64,000 bases of DNA from Bacillota bacterium (GTDB taxonomy: Bacteria > Bacillota_A > Clostridia > Lachnospirales > Lachnospiraceae). The translations under genes and the position numbers were made by a program. The notes under the pieces were generated by a model, which saw nothing but the letters and a program-made list of their open reading frames with translations, did no database searches and had not been told where the DNA came from. This document shows positions 9,981 through 18,408 of the stretch, piece after piece (position 1 is the first letter of the stretch; each line of letters opens with the position of its first letter). The stretch lies in assembly GCA_023407175.1 (NCBI GenBank), contig JAEYMU010000035.1:62001-126000 (forward strand), given 5' to 3'.

Positions 9981-11401
9981 TGAATATGAACGATAATAAA
10001 GCTTCCAGAAAAGCCACCTTCCAAATCATATATATATTCCTTGGCCTGTTTGTGCTGATGATGGGATATTTTGCGTATTTTATCATATTCCGAAGCAGTG
10101 ATATCATCAACAATTCTTATAATAAGAGGCAGACAGTACTTGCCGAACGTGTGGTACGCGGTGAAATCCTGTCGGCCCAGGGTGAGGTACTTGCAAAGAC
10201 GGTTACGGATGAGGAGGGTACCGAGACACGGGAATACCCCTACGGTGAATTGTTCGCCAATGTGGTGGGAAGATTTTCAAAGGGCAAGACAGGAATAGAA
10301 GAGTCGGAAAATATCCGTCTGTTAACCTCCAATATCAGCTCCCTCCAGGTGGCCTATGCCGATTTGATCGGAGAAAAGAGCCCCGGAGATAATGTGGTGA
10401 CTACCCTGGATGCAGCTCTCCAGCAGGTGGCCTATGATGCACTTGGTAATAACCGGGGAGCGGTTGTTGTAATGGAGCCCTCCACAGGTAAAATTCTCGC
10501 CATGGTTTCGAAGCCCACCTATGATCCCAACAAAGTGGATGATGAGTGGGAAAAGCTGGTGGAGGATGCGAATAAGGAATCCCGGTTAATCAACCGTGCA
10601 ACCCAAGGGCTGTATCCCCCCGGTTCCACCTTCAAGATACTGACGGCATTGGAATATATGAGAGAAAATTCCTCTACCTGGCAGGATTACGAATACAGCT
10701 GCGACGGAAGTATCACCAATGGAGGGATGACGATTCATTGCTATAACAACAAGAAGCATGGAACGGTGGACTTGGCGGATTCCTTCGCAAAATCCTGTAA
10801 CACCTCCTTTGCATCCATCGGAAAGAGTCTGGATGTCAGCAGCTTTTTTACCCTGTGTGACAGCTTTCTTTTTAACCGCAGTCTTTCAATCGAGATGGAA
10901 AGCAATAAAAGCAGCTATACCCTGCAAAAGGGCTCTGCGAGCATTGCGGAGCTGATGCAGACAGCCATTGGTCAGGGACATACCCTGATTACTCCGCTGC
11001 ATAACGCAATGATAGCGGCAGCCGTGGCGAACGATGGAGTTATGATGAAGCCATATGTGGTAGACCGTATCGAAAATGCGGACGGCAGACTGATTAAAGG
11101 CTATGCTCCCTCCGTTGCAGCAAAGCCTATGACAAAAGCAGAAGCCGTATCCCTTGCCAAAATGATGCGTCTGGTGGTTACGGAAGGAACAGGGACAAAA
11201 TTGAAGAGTCTGGAGCAGAAGGCAGCCGGAAAGACAGGCTCCGCGGATAATTCGAACGGCAAGGCCCATGCCTGGTTTATTGGTTATGCCCCGTATAATG
11301 ATCCTCAGATTGTGGTAAGTATTATTGTGGAAAATGCCGGAACCGGAAGCGATTATGCTGTGCCAATCGCAAAAAAGATCTTTGATGCATATTTTAAATA
11401 G
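9980..11401 (+). CDS. Penicillin-binding protein, monofunctional transpeptidase (PbpA-like)
   Basis: Cross-links peptidoglycan stem peptides outside the membrane. It has one N-terminal membrane anchor (about residues 12-35) and a short dimerisation region. The transpeptidase motifs are SxxK in PGSTFKI near residue 210, SxN in KSCNTS near 270, and KTG in AGKTGSADN near 415. At 473 residues it is short for a class B PBP and matches the PbpA type that pairs with a SEDS protein. The start overlaps the previous stop. The partner gene directly upstream supports a shared elongation/division role. Confidence 0.93.
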   Translation: MNMNDNKASRKATFQIIYIFLGLFVLMMGYFAYFIIFRSSDIINNSYNKRQTVLAERVVRGEILSAQGEVLAKTVTDEEGTETREYPYGELFANVVGRFSKGKTGIEESENIRLLTSNISSLQVAYADLIGEKSPGDNVVTTLDAALQQVAYDALGNNRGAVVVMEPSTGKILAMVSKPTYDPNKVDDEWEKLVEDANKESRLINRATQGLYPPGSTFKILTALEYMRENSSTWQDYEYSCDGSITNGGMTIHCYNNKKHGTVDLADSFAKSCNTSFASIGKSLDVSSFFTLCDSFLFNRSLSIEMESNKSSYTLQKGSASIAELMQTAIGQGHTLITPLHNAMIAAAVANDGVMMKPYVVDRIENADGRLIKGYAPSVAAKPMTKAEAVSLAKMMRLVVTEGTGTKLKSLEQKAAGKTGSADNSNGKAHAWFIGYAPYNDPQIVVSIIVENAGTGSDYAVPIAKKIFDAYFK

Positions 11402-11490
11402 TGAACATTATTGTTGAGGAAATGATAAAACATGCTCCGGCAGGATGAAATGGGCATTGTACTTATTTGTCAATAATCAATAATAATGGG

Positions 11491-11519
11491 TTGAAAACTT
11501 ATGCATATTGATGTATACT
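11491..11519 (+). promoter_or_regulatory. Sigma-70-type promoter for the NUDIX gene
   Basis: TTGAAA (11491-11496), 17-nt spacer, TATACT (11514-11519), 43 nt upstream of the chosen start codon. Confidence 0.7.
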
Positions 11520-11562
11520 GCTATTTAGTATGGAGATACACCAAAGAGCAGGAGGCATTGCG

Positions 11563-12015
11563 ATGGTAGAAGCAACGAGCTGTGGTGGTGTAGTTATATT
11601 CAGAGGAAAGATTTTATTACTGTATAAGAATTATAAGAACAAATATGAGGGGTGGGTGCTACCGAAAGGGACTGTTGAAGAAGGCGAAGAATATAAGGAG
11701 ACAGCGATACGTGAGGTTTTAGAGGAAGCGGGAACGAATGCTTCCATCATCAAGTATATAGGGAAAAGTCAATACTCCTTCAGTACCCCCCAGAATACAG
11801 TATTAAAGGATGTTCATTGGTATTTAATGATGTCTGATAGCTATTACAGCAAACCACAAAGAGAAGAGTTTTTTATGGACTCCGGTTATTACAAATTTCA
11901 TGAAGCATACCATATGCTTAAATTTGCGAATGAAAAGCAAATCCTTGAGCGTGCCTATAATGAATATTTGGATTTAAAAAAAAGTAACCTTTGGGGGAAT
12001 AAAAAATATTTTTGA
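11563..12015 (+). CDS. NUDIX hydrolase
   Basis: Hydrolyses a nucleoside diphosphate linked to another moiety. The 150-residue protein has an intact Nudix box from G to G (GTVEEGEEYKETAIREVLEE, then AG), near residues 38-59. The box matches the GX5EX7REUXEEXG pattern, with Glu residues for metal binding. The ATG at 11563 follows AGGAGG by 8 nt; an upstream ATG at 11530 lacks such a site. It has its own promoter and a strong bidirectional terminator. The substrate cannot be inferred; the length and diadenosine-polyphosphatase-like layout are only suggestive. Confidence 0.88.
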   Translation: MVEATSCGGVVIFRGKILLLYKNYKNKYEGWVLPKGTVEEGEEYKETAIREVLEEAGTNASIIKYIGKSQYSFSTPQNTVLKDVHWYLMMSDSYYSKPQREEFFMDSGYYKFHEAYHMLKFANEKQILERAYNEYLDLKKSNLWGNKKYF

Positions 12016-12020
12016 CACAA

Positions 12021-12062
12021 AAATCAAAAGAGCTGTTCGAAAGAACAGTTCTTTTGATTTTT
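12021..12062. terminator. Strong terminator after the NUDIX gene
   Basis: An 18-bp stem (12021-12038 with 12043-12060) with a GAAA tetraloop and TTTTT. The symmetric A/T flanks would let it act in both directions. Confidence 0.85.
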
Positions 12063-12215
12063 AATGTTATTTTTTTATCAACGATTGCATCCCTACTTTG
12101 TATCATATATAATTAATGACAGAAAACTAAGGTATAACTTGATGTAAATGACAGCGTTTTCCAGAAATGTCTGGTTATTTTGCACGGGCTGTACGGATGC
12201 AAAAGAGGTGACGGA

Positions 12216-13337
12216 ATGATAAACCATATTTTCATTAATATTTTATTGCTTGTATCGGTTACATTTGTAGGCGGGCATATTTTAAAGGACATATCAGTGA
12301 AAAAACTGAAAACAATTCCCTATAGGTTTTTAATCGGGTGCTTTTGCGGCCTGCTGGGAATGCTGTTCATCATTTACACCCTGCCGGTGGAAGAAGCGGG
12401 AACCTATGTTGATCTTAGGGTTTATGCACTTATGATAGCTTCCTATGTGGGAGGAACCCTTCCTACGGCCATTGCGGGCAGCATAATTCTTGTATTTCGT
12501 ATATTTCATTCCGGGTCCTATATGGCCCATCTGATGGCTGTTATCCAAATAGTATCATTTATCATATCCTTTGCTCTAATCGACCGTATAACCAAACAGA
12601 AATGGAAAAGATGGGTCTATAAGGAAGCTGTGACCATATTGGTGCTTATATTAACCTATTATCCGCTTTTATATAAAGTCGAGCATGTCAAAATTCTTTT
12701 ATTAGGGTATGCTCTTATGGTAATGCTTGCAGGTGTACTGGAATATTTCCTTCTGGAATATGTCAAGACCACCAATGATTTATACAGAAAATATAAGCTG
12801 GATTCGACCAAGGATTTTCTTACGGGACTTACAAATACCAGACAGTTTGATAAGATGCTTAATATGGCTTTTGAACGGGTGCAGCAAAATCATGAGCTGC
12901 TTACCTGCTTCATGGTAGATATTGATTTTTTTAAGAAAATTAATGATACTTACGGACATGCTGTAGGAGACCTTGTACTGAAGGAGCTTGCAGCTTTACT
13001 GCAGCGCTGTGTTCGAACCACGGATGTGGTTGCAAGAGTGGGCGGTGAGGAGTTCTGCGCCTTACTCTTTAATTGTGCCAGAGAGGACTCCTTTGAAATT
13101 GCTTTAAGTATAAATAAAGCTGTAAAGGAGCACAGCTTTCCGATTGGTGACAATAAATATATTAATATCACCGTGAGTGTGGGCGTATCGGTCTATCCGG
13201 AGATGACGGAAAATCCGGAGAATTTAAAGGAGCTGGCGGATACGGCATTGTACCTGGCAAAACGCAGCGGACGAAACAGGGTATGCGATACGAATATCTG
13301 TGTTATGAGCCAGGAGAATGCCCCAACGCGTGTTTAG
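12216..13337 (+). CDS. Membrane diguanylate cyclase (5TMR-LYT + GGDEF)
   Basis: Makes cyclic di-GMP from two GTP. The N-terminus holds five to six membrane helices (about residues 1-190) of the LytS-YhcK 5TM receptor type, a likely small-molecule or cell-wall sensor. The C-terminal GGDEF domain reads VGGEEF near residue 280, a catalytically competent variant. The metal-binding MVDIDFFKKINDTYGH lies near 235. An RxxD inhibitory site (RTTD) sits just before the active site, so product inhibition is expected. The ATG at 12216 follows AGGTGACGGA; the upstream ATG at 12180 has no ribosome site. Confidence 0.92.
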   Translation: MINHIFINILLLVSVTFVGGHILKDISVKKLKTIPYRFLIGCFCGLLGMLFIIYTLPVEEAGTYVDLRVYALMIASYVGGTLPTAIAGSIILVFRIFHSGSYMAHLMAVIQIVSFIISFALIDRITKQKWKRWVYKEAVTILVLILTYYPLLYKVEHVKILLLGYALMVMLAGVLEYFLLEYVKTTNDLYRKYKLDSTKDFLTGLTNTRQFDKMLNMAFERVQQNHELLTCFMVDIDFFKKINDTYGHAVGDLVLKELAALLQRCVRTTDVVARVGGEEFCALLFNCAREDSFEIALSINKAVKEHSFPIGDNKYINITVSVGVSVYPEMTENPENLKELADTALYLAKRSGRNRVCDTNICVMSQENAPTRV

Positions 13338-13352
13338 ATACGTCTTGACATC

Positions 13353-13382
13353 AAGGGAGCACGGCGGAAGCTGTGTTCCCTT
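13353..13382. repeat. Inverted repeat between convergent genes
   Basis: AAGGGAGCAC (13353-13362) pairs with GTGTTCCCTT (13373-13382). There is no U-tract on either strand, but the position between convergent genes fits a weak terminator. Confidence 0.5.
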
Positions 13383-14283
13383 AAAAGGTAAAAGGCTCTG
13401 CGGAATCGTGGATATGTTTTTTTATTGTAGATATAAAGTTATGCATAATAGGAGTTATGTTTTTTTGTCTGTGGTAAATCATAAAATAATTTCTTAGAAA
13501 CTGAGCGTCTGTTATCTCTAATTCAATCAAAGAACCATTTTCAATGCTTTCCCGTACAATATACCGCGATAGAATGGTAATACCCAGGTTGGCCTTTGCA
13601 ATGTTTAGCAGGGACAGGGAGCTGATGCTTTCAACAGCAGGTATTAGCGCAAGATTGTAAATTTGAAAAATCTGATCGATAGAATTTCTCGTGCCGCTGC
13701 CCTTTTCCCGCAGCAGTAAAGGTTCCTTCGCCAGCCTGGAAAGCGGAATACTGCGGGGTTGGTCCTTCCAGTAGGAGGGGGTGCATACAACGGCCATTTT
13801 CTCCTTGAAAATCGATTCTGTAATAAAGTTGGCGGAAATACTTACATTATCGGCGATGGCGATATCAATTTGGTTATTGCTTAATAACAATTCAATTTGC
13901 TTTGAGTTCTCGATAAAAGTCTTGATTGTAATATCAGGACTTTTTTCATGGAAAAGCTTCATGGCCAGTGGAAGCAGGGTTTCTCCGACAGTTACATTTG
14001 CGCCGATGCGGATTATGCCGCAGATGTCATTATTACGGATGCAATGAATGGATTCACCCAATTGTGTCAGGATATTATTCGCGTATTCCAAAAGCTTGGA
14101 GCCGGCATCCGTAATATAGATACGGCGGTTCATTCTTTCAAAAAGAGTAACGCCATAGAAGCTCTCCAGCTCCTTGATGGCGAGGCTGACTGCAGGCTGA
14201 GCCATATTTAAGCGTTCACCTGCAAGTGAAAAACTGTTTTCCTGGCAGATCGTTACAAAAATCTGTAAATGTCTGATTGTCAT
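13381..14283 (-). CDS. LysR-family regulator of the sulfate locus
   Basis: A 300-residue LysR-type transcription factor. The N-terminal winged helix (about residues 1-60) contains FSLAGERLNMAQPAVSLAIKEL, here cited as two parts: FSLAGERLNMAQ and PAVSLAIKEL. The C-terminal half is the usual two-lobed effector-binding domain. It is divergent from sbp with 148 bp between the starts, the standard layout for a LysR activator of the neighbouring operon. The intergenic region carries a 14-bp palindrome (14324-14337). By context it probably senses a sulfur metabolite such as O-acetylserine, as CysB/CysL relatives do. That role is inference. Confidence 0.88.
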   Translation of the reverse strand: MTIRHLQIFVTICQENSFSLAGERLNMAQPAVSLAIKELESFYGVTLFERMNRRIYITDAGSKLLEYANNILTQLGESIHCIRNNDICGIIRIGANVTVGETLLPLAMKLFHEKSPDITIKTFIENSKQIELLLSNNQIDIAIADNVSISANFITESIFKEKMAVVCTPSYWKDQPRSIPLSRLAKEPLLLREKGSGTRNSIDQIFQIYNLALIPAVESISSLSLLNIAKANLGITILSRYIVRESIENGSLIELEITDAQFLRNYFMIYHRQKNITPIMHNFISTIKKHIHDSAEPFTF

Positions 14284-14323
14284 GGGTGCTACCCTCCATT
14301 ATATTCATATTGAATTTATTATA

Positions 14324-14337
14324 TATCATATATGATA
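14324..14337. promoter_or_regulatory. 14-bp palindrome in the lysR-sbp intergenic region
   Basis: TATCATATATGATA is perfectly palindromic and lies among AT-rich sequence with further ATCATAT half-sites (14381-14403). It is a candidate LysR operator for the sulfate operon. Confidence 0.5.
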
Positions 14338-14431
14338 AAAAGTATAGATTGTTTTTTAATATCAAACTATAATATAACAAATCATATAAATCATATTTAT
14401 ATACTATGAATTAAGAGAAGGGAGAGTAAAA

Positions 14432-15478
14432 ATGAGAATTAAAAGGTTAGTAACATTCGGATTAAGTATTGCATTATTAGCAGGGGTGTTCACAGGCTGC
14501 GGAAAAGACACGAAGGATACCGGCGGAGAAGCTGCAAAATCAGTTGAGATTACCAATGTATCCTATGACCCTACCAGAGAGCTGTATGAGGCATATAATG
14601 AAGAGTTTGCAAAGTATTGGCTGGATAAAACAGGACAGAAGGTTACTGTCACACAATCCCATGGAGGCTCCGGCAAGCAGGCGCGTTCCGTAATTGAGGG
14701 CAATGAAGCGGATGTGGTTACTCTGGCGCTGGCATACGATATCACGGAAATTGAGAATGCGGGCCTAATTGAAGAGGGCTGGGAAAGCGAATTTGACAAC
14801 AACAGCTCACCCTATACATCTACTATTGTATTTCTGGTACGTAAGGACAATCCAAAGCAGATCAATGACTGGGATGATTTGATCAGGGATGATGTGGAGA
14901 TTATTACACCCAATCCGAAAACCTCAGGAGGCGCAAGATGGAATTACCTGGCAGCCTGGGCATATGCGGATAAGGTATATAATCATGACGAAGCAAAAAT
15001 TATTGAATACATAAAGGAATTATTCGCCAATGTACTGGTGCTTGATTCGGGAGCAAGAGGATCGACAACAACCTTTGTTGAAAACGGTCAAGGTGATGTG
15101 TTACTCGCCTGGGAAAATGAGGCATATTTATCGATAGAAGAGAATCCGGATCAATATGAAATCGTTACGCCCAGCATCAGTATTCTGGCAGAGCCTCCGG
15201 TTGCTATTGTTGATGAGGTAGTGGAGGACAGAGGCACCAGGGAGGTTGCACAGGCATATTTGGAATATCTGTATTCCGATGTTGGCCAGAAGCTCGCCGG
15301 AGAGAACTATTACAGACCGACCAATCCGGAGATCCTGGCCCAGTTCAGTGATGTATTTAATACAGATGTGGAATTGGTTACGATACGCGATGATTTGTTT
15401 GGCGGCTGGGACGCAGCACAGGAAAAGCATTTTAATGACGGCGGAATCTTTGATCAGATATACACAGGAGAACAATAA
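14432..15478 (+). CDS. sbp: Sulfate/thiosulfate-binding lipoprotein
   Basis: The extracytoplasmic substrate-binding subunit of the CysTWA importer. It is 348 residues with a lipoprotein signal peptide: charged start, hydrophobic core, and lipobox AGVFTGC with Cys near residue 23. The mature part contains conserved Sbp segments such as [26 protein letters not shown] and [18 protein letters not shown], which line the sulfate site. The ribosome site GGGAGAG precedes the ATG. It is the first gene of sbp-cysT-cysW-cysA. Confidence 0.95.
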   Translation: MRIKRLVTFGLSIALLAGVFTGCGKDTKDTGGEAAKSVEITNVSYDPTRELYEAYNEEFAKYWLDKTGQKVTVTQSHGGSGKQARSVIEGNEADVVTLALAYDITEIENAGLIEEGWESEFDNNSSPYTSTIVFLVRKDNPKQINDWDDLIRDDVEIITPNPKTSGGARWNYLAAWAYADKVYNHDEAKIIEYIKELFANVLVLDSGARGSTTTFVENGQGDVLLAWENEAYLSIEENPDQYEIVTPSISILAEPPVAIVDEVVEDRGTREVAQAYLEYLYSDVGQKLAGENYYRPTNPEILAQFSDVFNTDVELVTIRDDLFGGWDAAQEKHFNDGGIFDQIYTGEQ

Positions 15479-15497
15479 GGTAAAGGTCTGATTCAGG

Positions 15498-16373
15498 ATG
15501 AGATCAGACGATAGAACAAAGCATGCGGAGGCATTGAGAACAATGAGACGGAGCAGGAAAAGACAGGTAATACCGGGGTTTGGCGTATCTATGGGGGTGA
15601 CGGTTACATTACTTAGCTTAATCGTTCTTATTCCTATGGCATCCCTGGTAATCAATGCCTCACAAATGGGCTTCCATACATTTATAGCAACCGTTACAAG
15701 CAACAGGGTGGTATCCGGATATCTGGTGAGCTTCTCCTGCTCCCTGACAGCGGCAGTGATCAATGCTGTTTTTGGAGTCATTATCTCCTGGGTATTGGTA
15801 AGATATGAATTTCCTCTAAAACGATTGGTCGATGGCTTGATCGAATTGCCCTTCGCGCTGCCGACAGCCGTTGCGGGTATTGCCCTGACAACCTTGTATT
15901 CAGACAAGGGATGGATTGGCAAATTGCTTGGAATTTGGGGAATCAAGGTATCCTATACAAGAATCGGAATTATTGTTGCAATGGTATTTATCGGTATTCC
16001 CTTTGTTGTACGAACCATTCAGCCGGTGCTGGAGGATTTGGATTCCCAATATGAGGAGGCGGCCAATGTACTCGGAGCAAGCAGAGCGAGAATTTTCTTT
16101 CGGGTTATATTTCCAGAGCTTCGCCCGGCGCTTCTTACCGGCTTTGGTCTTGCGTTTGCCCGTGCCGTCGGAGAATATGGCAGTGTCGTATTTATAGCCG
16201 GGAACATCCCCTTTAAAACAGAGATTGCACCGCTTCTTATTATGAGTAAGCTGGAACAGTTCGATTATGAGGGAGCCAATGCAATTGCCTTGGTGATGCT
16301 GGCGGTATCCTTTCTGATTCTTTTTACGATTAATTCCATTCAGGTCTATGCCAATAGGTTCACCAGGGAATAA
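15498..16373 (+). CDS. cysT: Sulfate ABC transporter permease CysT
   Basis: One of two membrane subunits that pass sulfate into the cell. It has about six transmembrane helices. The cytoplasmic EAA loop is EEAANVLGASRARIFFRVIFP near residues 193-213, here noted as EEAANVLGASRAR plus IFFRVIFP. The start at 15498 has AAAGG 11 nt upstream. An in-frame ATG at 15543, with GGAGG 11 nt upstream and closer to the usual family N-terminus, is equally possible. It is followed by a palindromic spacer and then cysW. Confidence 0.93.
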   Translation: MRSDDRTKHAEALRTMRRSRKRQVIPGFGVSMGVTVTLLSLIVLIPMASLVINASQMGFHTFIATVTSNRVVSGYLVSFSCSLTAAVINAVFGVIISWVLVRYEFPLKRLVDGLIELPFALPTAVAGIALTTLYSDKGWIGKLLGIWGIKVSYTRIGIIVAMVFIGIPFVVRTIQPVLEDLDSQYEEAANVLGASRARIFFRVIFPELRPALLTGFGLAFARAVGEYGSVVFIAGNIPFKTEIAPLLIMSKLEQFDYEGANAIALVMLAVSFLILFTINSIQVYANRFTRE

Positions 16374-16383
16374 AGGAGGGGCA

Positions 16384-16444
16384 AGTTTGAAAGTGCCTTT
16401 CAAACTATTTATTTGTGCATATCACAAGCAGGCTTGTGATATGC
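16384..16444. repeat. Double palindrome between cysT and cysW
   Basis: AGTTTGAAAG/CTTTCAAACT (16384-16406) is the same palindrome, with the same trailing ATTTATT, as at 3729-3755. It is followed by a perfect 13-bp inverted repeat (16417-16429 with 16432-16444) containing ATATCACAAGC. Part of that second arm (ATATCACAAGCAGGCT) also appears near 1690. This is an interspersed palindromic element inside an operon. Confidence 0.75.
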
Positions 16445-16458
16445 GGAAGGGTGTAGAT

Positions 16459-17289
16459 ATGACAAGTAAGAAAAAAAATCCGGTACAGCTATTCCTGATT
16501 GCAATAAGTGTTTTGTTTTTATTCATCATGCTGGTCATGCCGCTTATTGTTGTTGTGACGGAAGCCTTAAGCAGGGGAATACAGCTGTATCAGGAAGCAG
16601 TTTCTGATTCCTATACATTAAAGGCCCTGCTGCTTACCATAGAAGCGACAGTTGCGGCCGTCCTGGTCAATACCGTATTTGGTTTGTTTGCCGCATGGAC
16701 CATTACGAAATACCATTTCAAGAAGAAAAAGCTGCTCACTACATTGATTGATATTCCGTTTGCCATATCGCCGATTATTGCCGGCCTGGTCTTTATACTT
16801 ACCTTTGGACGGATCGGCTGGGCAAATGACATCCTGAAGACGCTGGATATTAAAATTGTATTTGCGGTTCCGGGTATCATTCTGGGAACTGTCTTTGTTA
16901 CATTTCCTTTTATTTCGAGAGAAATCATTCCGGTATTAAATGCACAGGGCAAAGACCAGGAAGAGGCAGCAGCAATCATGGGAGCCAGTGCCTTCCGAAT
17001 ATTCAGGAAAATTACGTTTCCCCAGATAAAGTGGGCGTTCTTATATGGTATTGTCCTGTGTACGGCGAGGGCAATGGGAGAGTTCGGCGCGGTATCCGTT
17101 TTGTCAGGACATCTAAGAGGTAAGACGATTACTCTGCCCCTCCAGGTTGAGATACTTTTCAGTGAATTTAACTTTACGGCTGCATTCGCCGTATCCTCCA
17201 TCCTGGTTATCCTGGCCATTATAATTTTAATTATAAGAAATATTTTGGAATATAAAATGAAGAAGGCAGGTGCCGGAACATGTATGTAA
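16459..17289 (+). CDS. cysW: Sulfate ABC transporter permease CysW
   Basis: The second membrane subunit of the sulfate importer. It has about six helices and an EAA loop (EEAAAIMGASAFRIF) near residue 170. The ATG at 16459 is chosen because GGAAGG lies upstream. The reading frame is open further upstream but runs through the palindromic element, so the longer form is an artefact. The end overlaps the cysA start by 10 nt, implying coupled translation. Confidence 0.93.
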   Translation: MTSKKKNPVQLFLIAISVLFLFIMLVMPLIVVVTEALSRGIQLYQEAVSDSYTLKALLLTIEATVAAVLVNTVFGLFAAWTITKYHFKKKKLLTTLIDIPFAISPIIAGLVFILTFGRIGWANDILKTLDIKIVFAVPGIILGTVFVTFPFISREIIPVLNAQGKDQEEAAAIMGASAFRIFRKITFPQIKWAFLYGIVLCTARAMGEFGAVSVLSGHLRGKTITLPLQVEILFSEFNFTAAFAVSSILVILAIIILIIRNILEYKMKKAGAGTCM

Positions 17290-18341
17290 GACTCTGTGAT
17301 ATTAATAAATCCTTTGGTGATTTTAAAGCCTCCGAGCATATTGATTTTGAAGTGGAAAAGGGGAAGCTCATTGGCCTGCTTGGTCCAAGCGGAAGTGGAA
17401 AGACTACCATTCTAAGGATGCTGGCGGGATTGGAGCAGCCGGATTCCGGAGATATCTTTATCAATGGGGTCAGGGTGAATGATTTGCCTGCCAGTAAGCG
17501 CGGAATCGGCTTTGTGTTTCAGAACTATGCGTTATTCCGGTATATGAATGTGTTTGATAATATTGCCTTCGGACTGGAAATCCAAAAGAAAAATAAGAAA
17601 GAGATTAAGGAAAGGGTGAATGAACTGCTCCAGCTCATCGGTTTGGAGGGGATGGGACAACGCTATCCTCACCAGCTATCCGGCGGCCAAAAGCAGAGAG
17701 TGGCCTTTGCAAGAGCACTGGCTCCAAATCCCCAGCTGCTATTGCTGGATGAACCCTTTGCAGCTGTAGATGCGAAGGTCAGGCAGGAGCTTAGAAGCTG
17801 GCTGAAGGAAACCATTAATAAGGTCGGAATTACCAGCATCTTTGTTACCCACGATCAGGATGAGGCCATAGAGGTGGCGGACGAAATTATTATAACCAAT
17901 CGGGGACGTATTGAACAGAAGGGTTCTCCGCTGGAAATCTACCGCAAGCCCGAAACGCTGTTCGTAGCCCAGTTTGTCGGACAGTCGGCGATTCTTCAGG
18001 ATTACGGCAGGCTGACCGGGTTTGCAAGCCTGGGAGATGCCTCAAAGGCTGTAATAAGGCCGGAATTTATACAGGTCACAAAAAAGGGGGAAACCATTCA
18101 GTACCCCAATTCGGTGGAAGCCGGAACGGTTGAAAAGGTATCCTTTCGAGGCAGCTATCTGGAATTGAAAATAAGAGTAAAGGAATTTCTGCTCACAGCA
18201 TCAAGGGCTCTGGAGGAGACCCCGGTTGAAGTGGGAGAAAGGGTTGATTTGTTGATTTACCGTTTATATGTATACAGCGAGGATAAGCTTACCGTATTGG
18301 AAAATTCGGCAATTGAGGATAAGTATCCGATTTATTTATAA
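17280..18341 (+). CDS. cysA: Sulfate ABC transporter ATPase CysA
   Basis: Powers sulfate import by ATP hydrolysis at the cytoplasmic face. The 353-residue protein carries Walker A (GPSGSGKTT, about residues 36-44), the ABC signature (LSGGQKQRVAFARAL near 135), Walker B (LLLLDEPFAAVDA) and the H-loop (FVTHDQDEA). A C-terminal TOBE-like regulatory domain (about 240-353) follows. It is the last transporter gene; the APS reductase genes follow after 67 nt. Confidence 0.96.
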   Translation: MYVRLCDINKSFGDFKASEHIDFEVEKGKLIGLLGPSGSGKTTILRMLAGLEQPDSGDIFINGVRVNDLPASKRGIGFVFQNYALFRYMNVFDNIAFGLEIQKKNKKEIKERVNELLQLIGLEGMGQRYPHQLSGGQKQRVAFARALAPNPQLLLLDEPFAAVDAKVRQELRSWLKETINKVGITSIFVTHDQDEAIEVADEIIITNRGRIEQKGSPLEIYRKPETLFVAQFVGQSAILQDYGRLTGFASLGDASKAVIRPEFIQVTKKGETIQYPNSVEAGTVEKVSFRGSYLELKIRVKEFLLTASRALEETPVEVGERVDLLIYRLYVYSEDKLTVLENSAIEDKYPIYL

Positions 18342-18408
18342 CTCGGGGTGAAAAGGCTTATGTGAACTGCGCACAAATTTACGGGTTTGCGACAGAATGG
18401 AGATTTAT

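Noticed and set aside
13353..13382. Rho-independent terminator between the GGDEF and LysR genes
   Set aside because: The stem is good but no U-tract follows on either strand, so it is listed as an inverted repeat only.
14284..14431. Riboswitch in the sbp leader (for example a SAM or cysteine-type leader)
   Set aside because: The region is short, AT-rich and lacks conserved riboswitch stems or a terminator; a LysR operator explains it better.
16348..16458. Longer CysW with a start at 16348
   Set aside because: The extra 37 codons run through the palindromic element and the end of cysT, and the ATG at 16459 has its own ribosome site.
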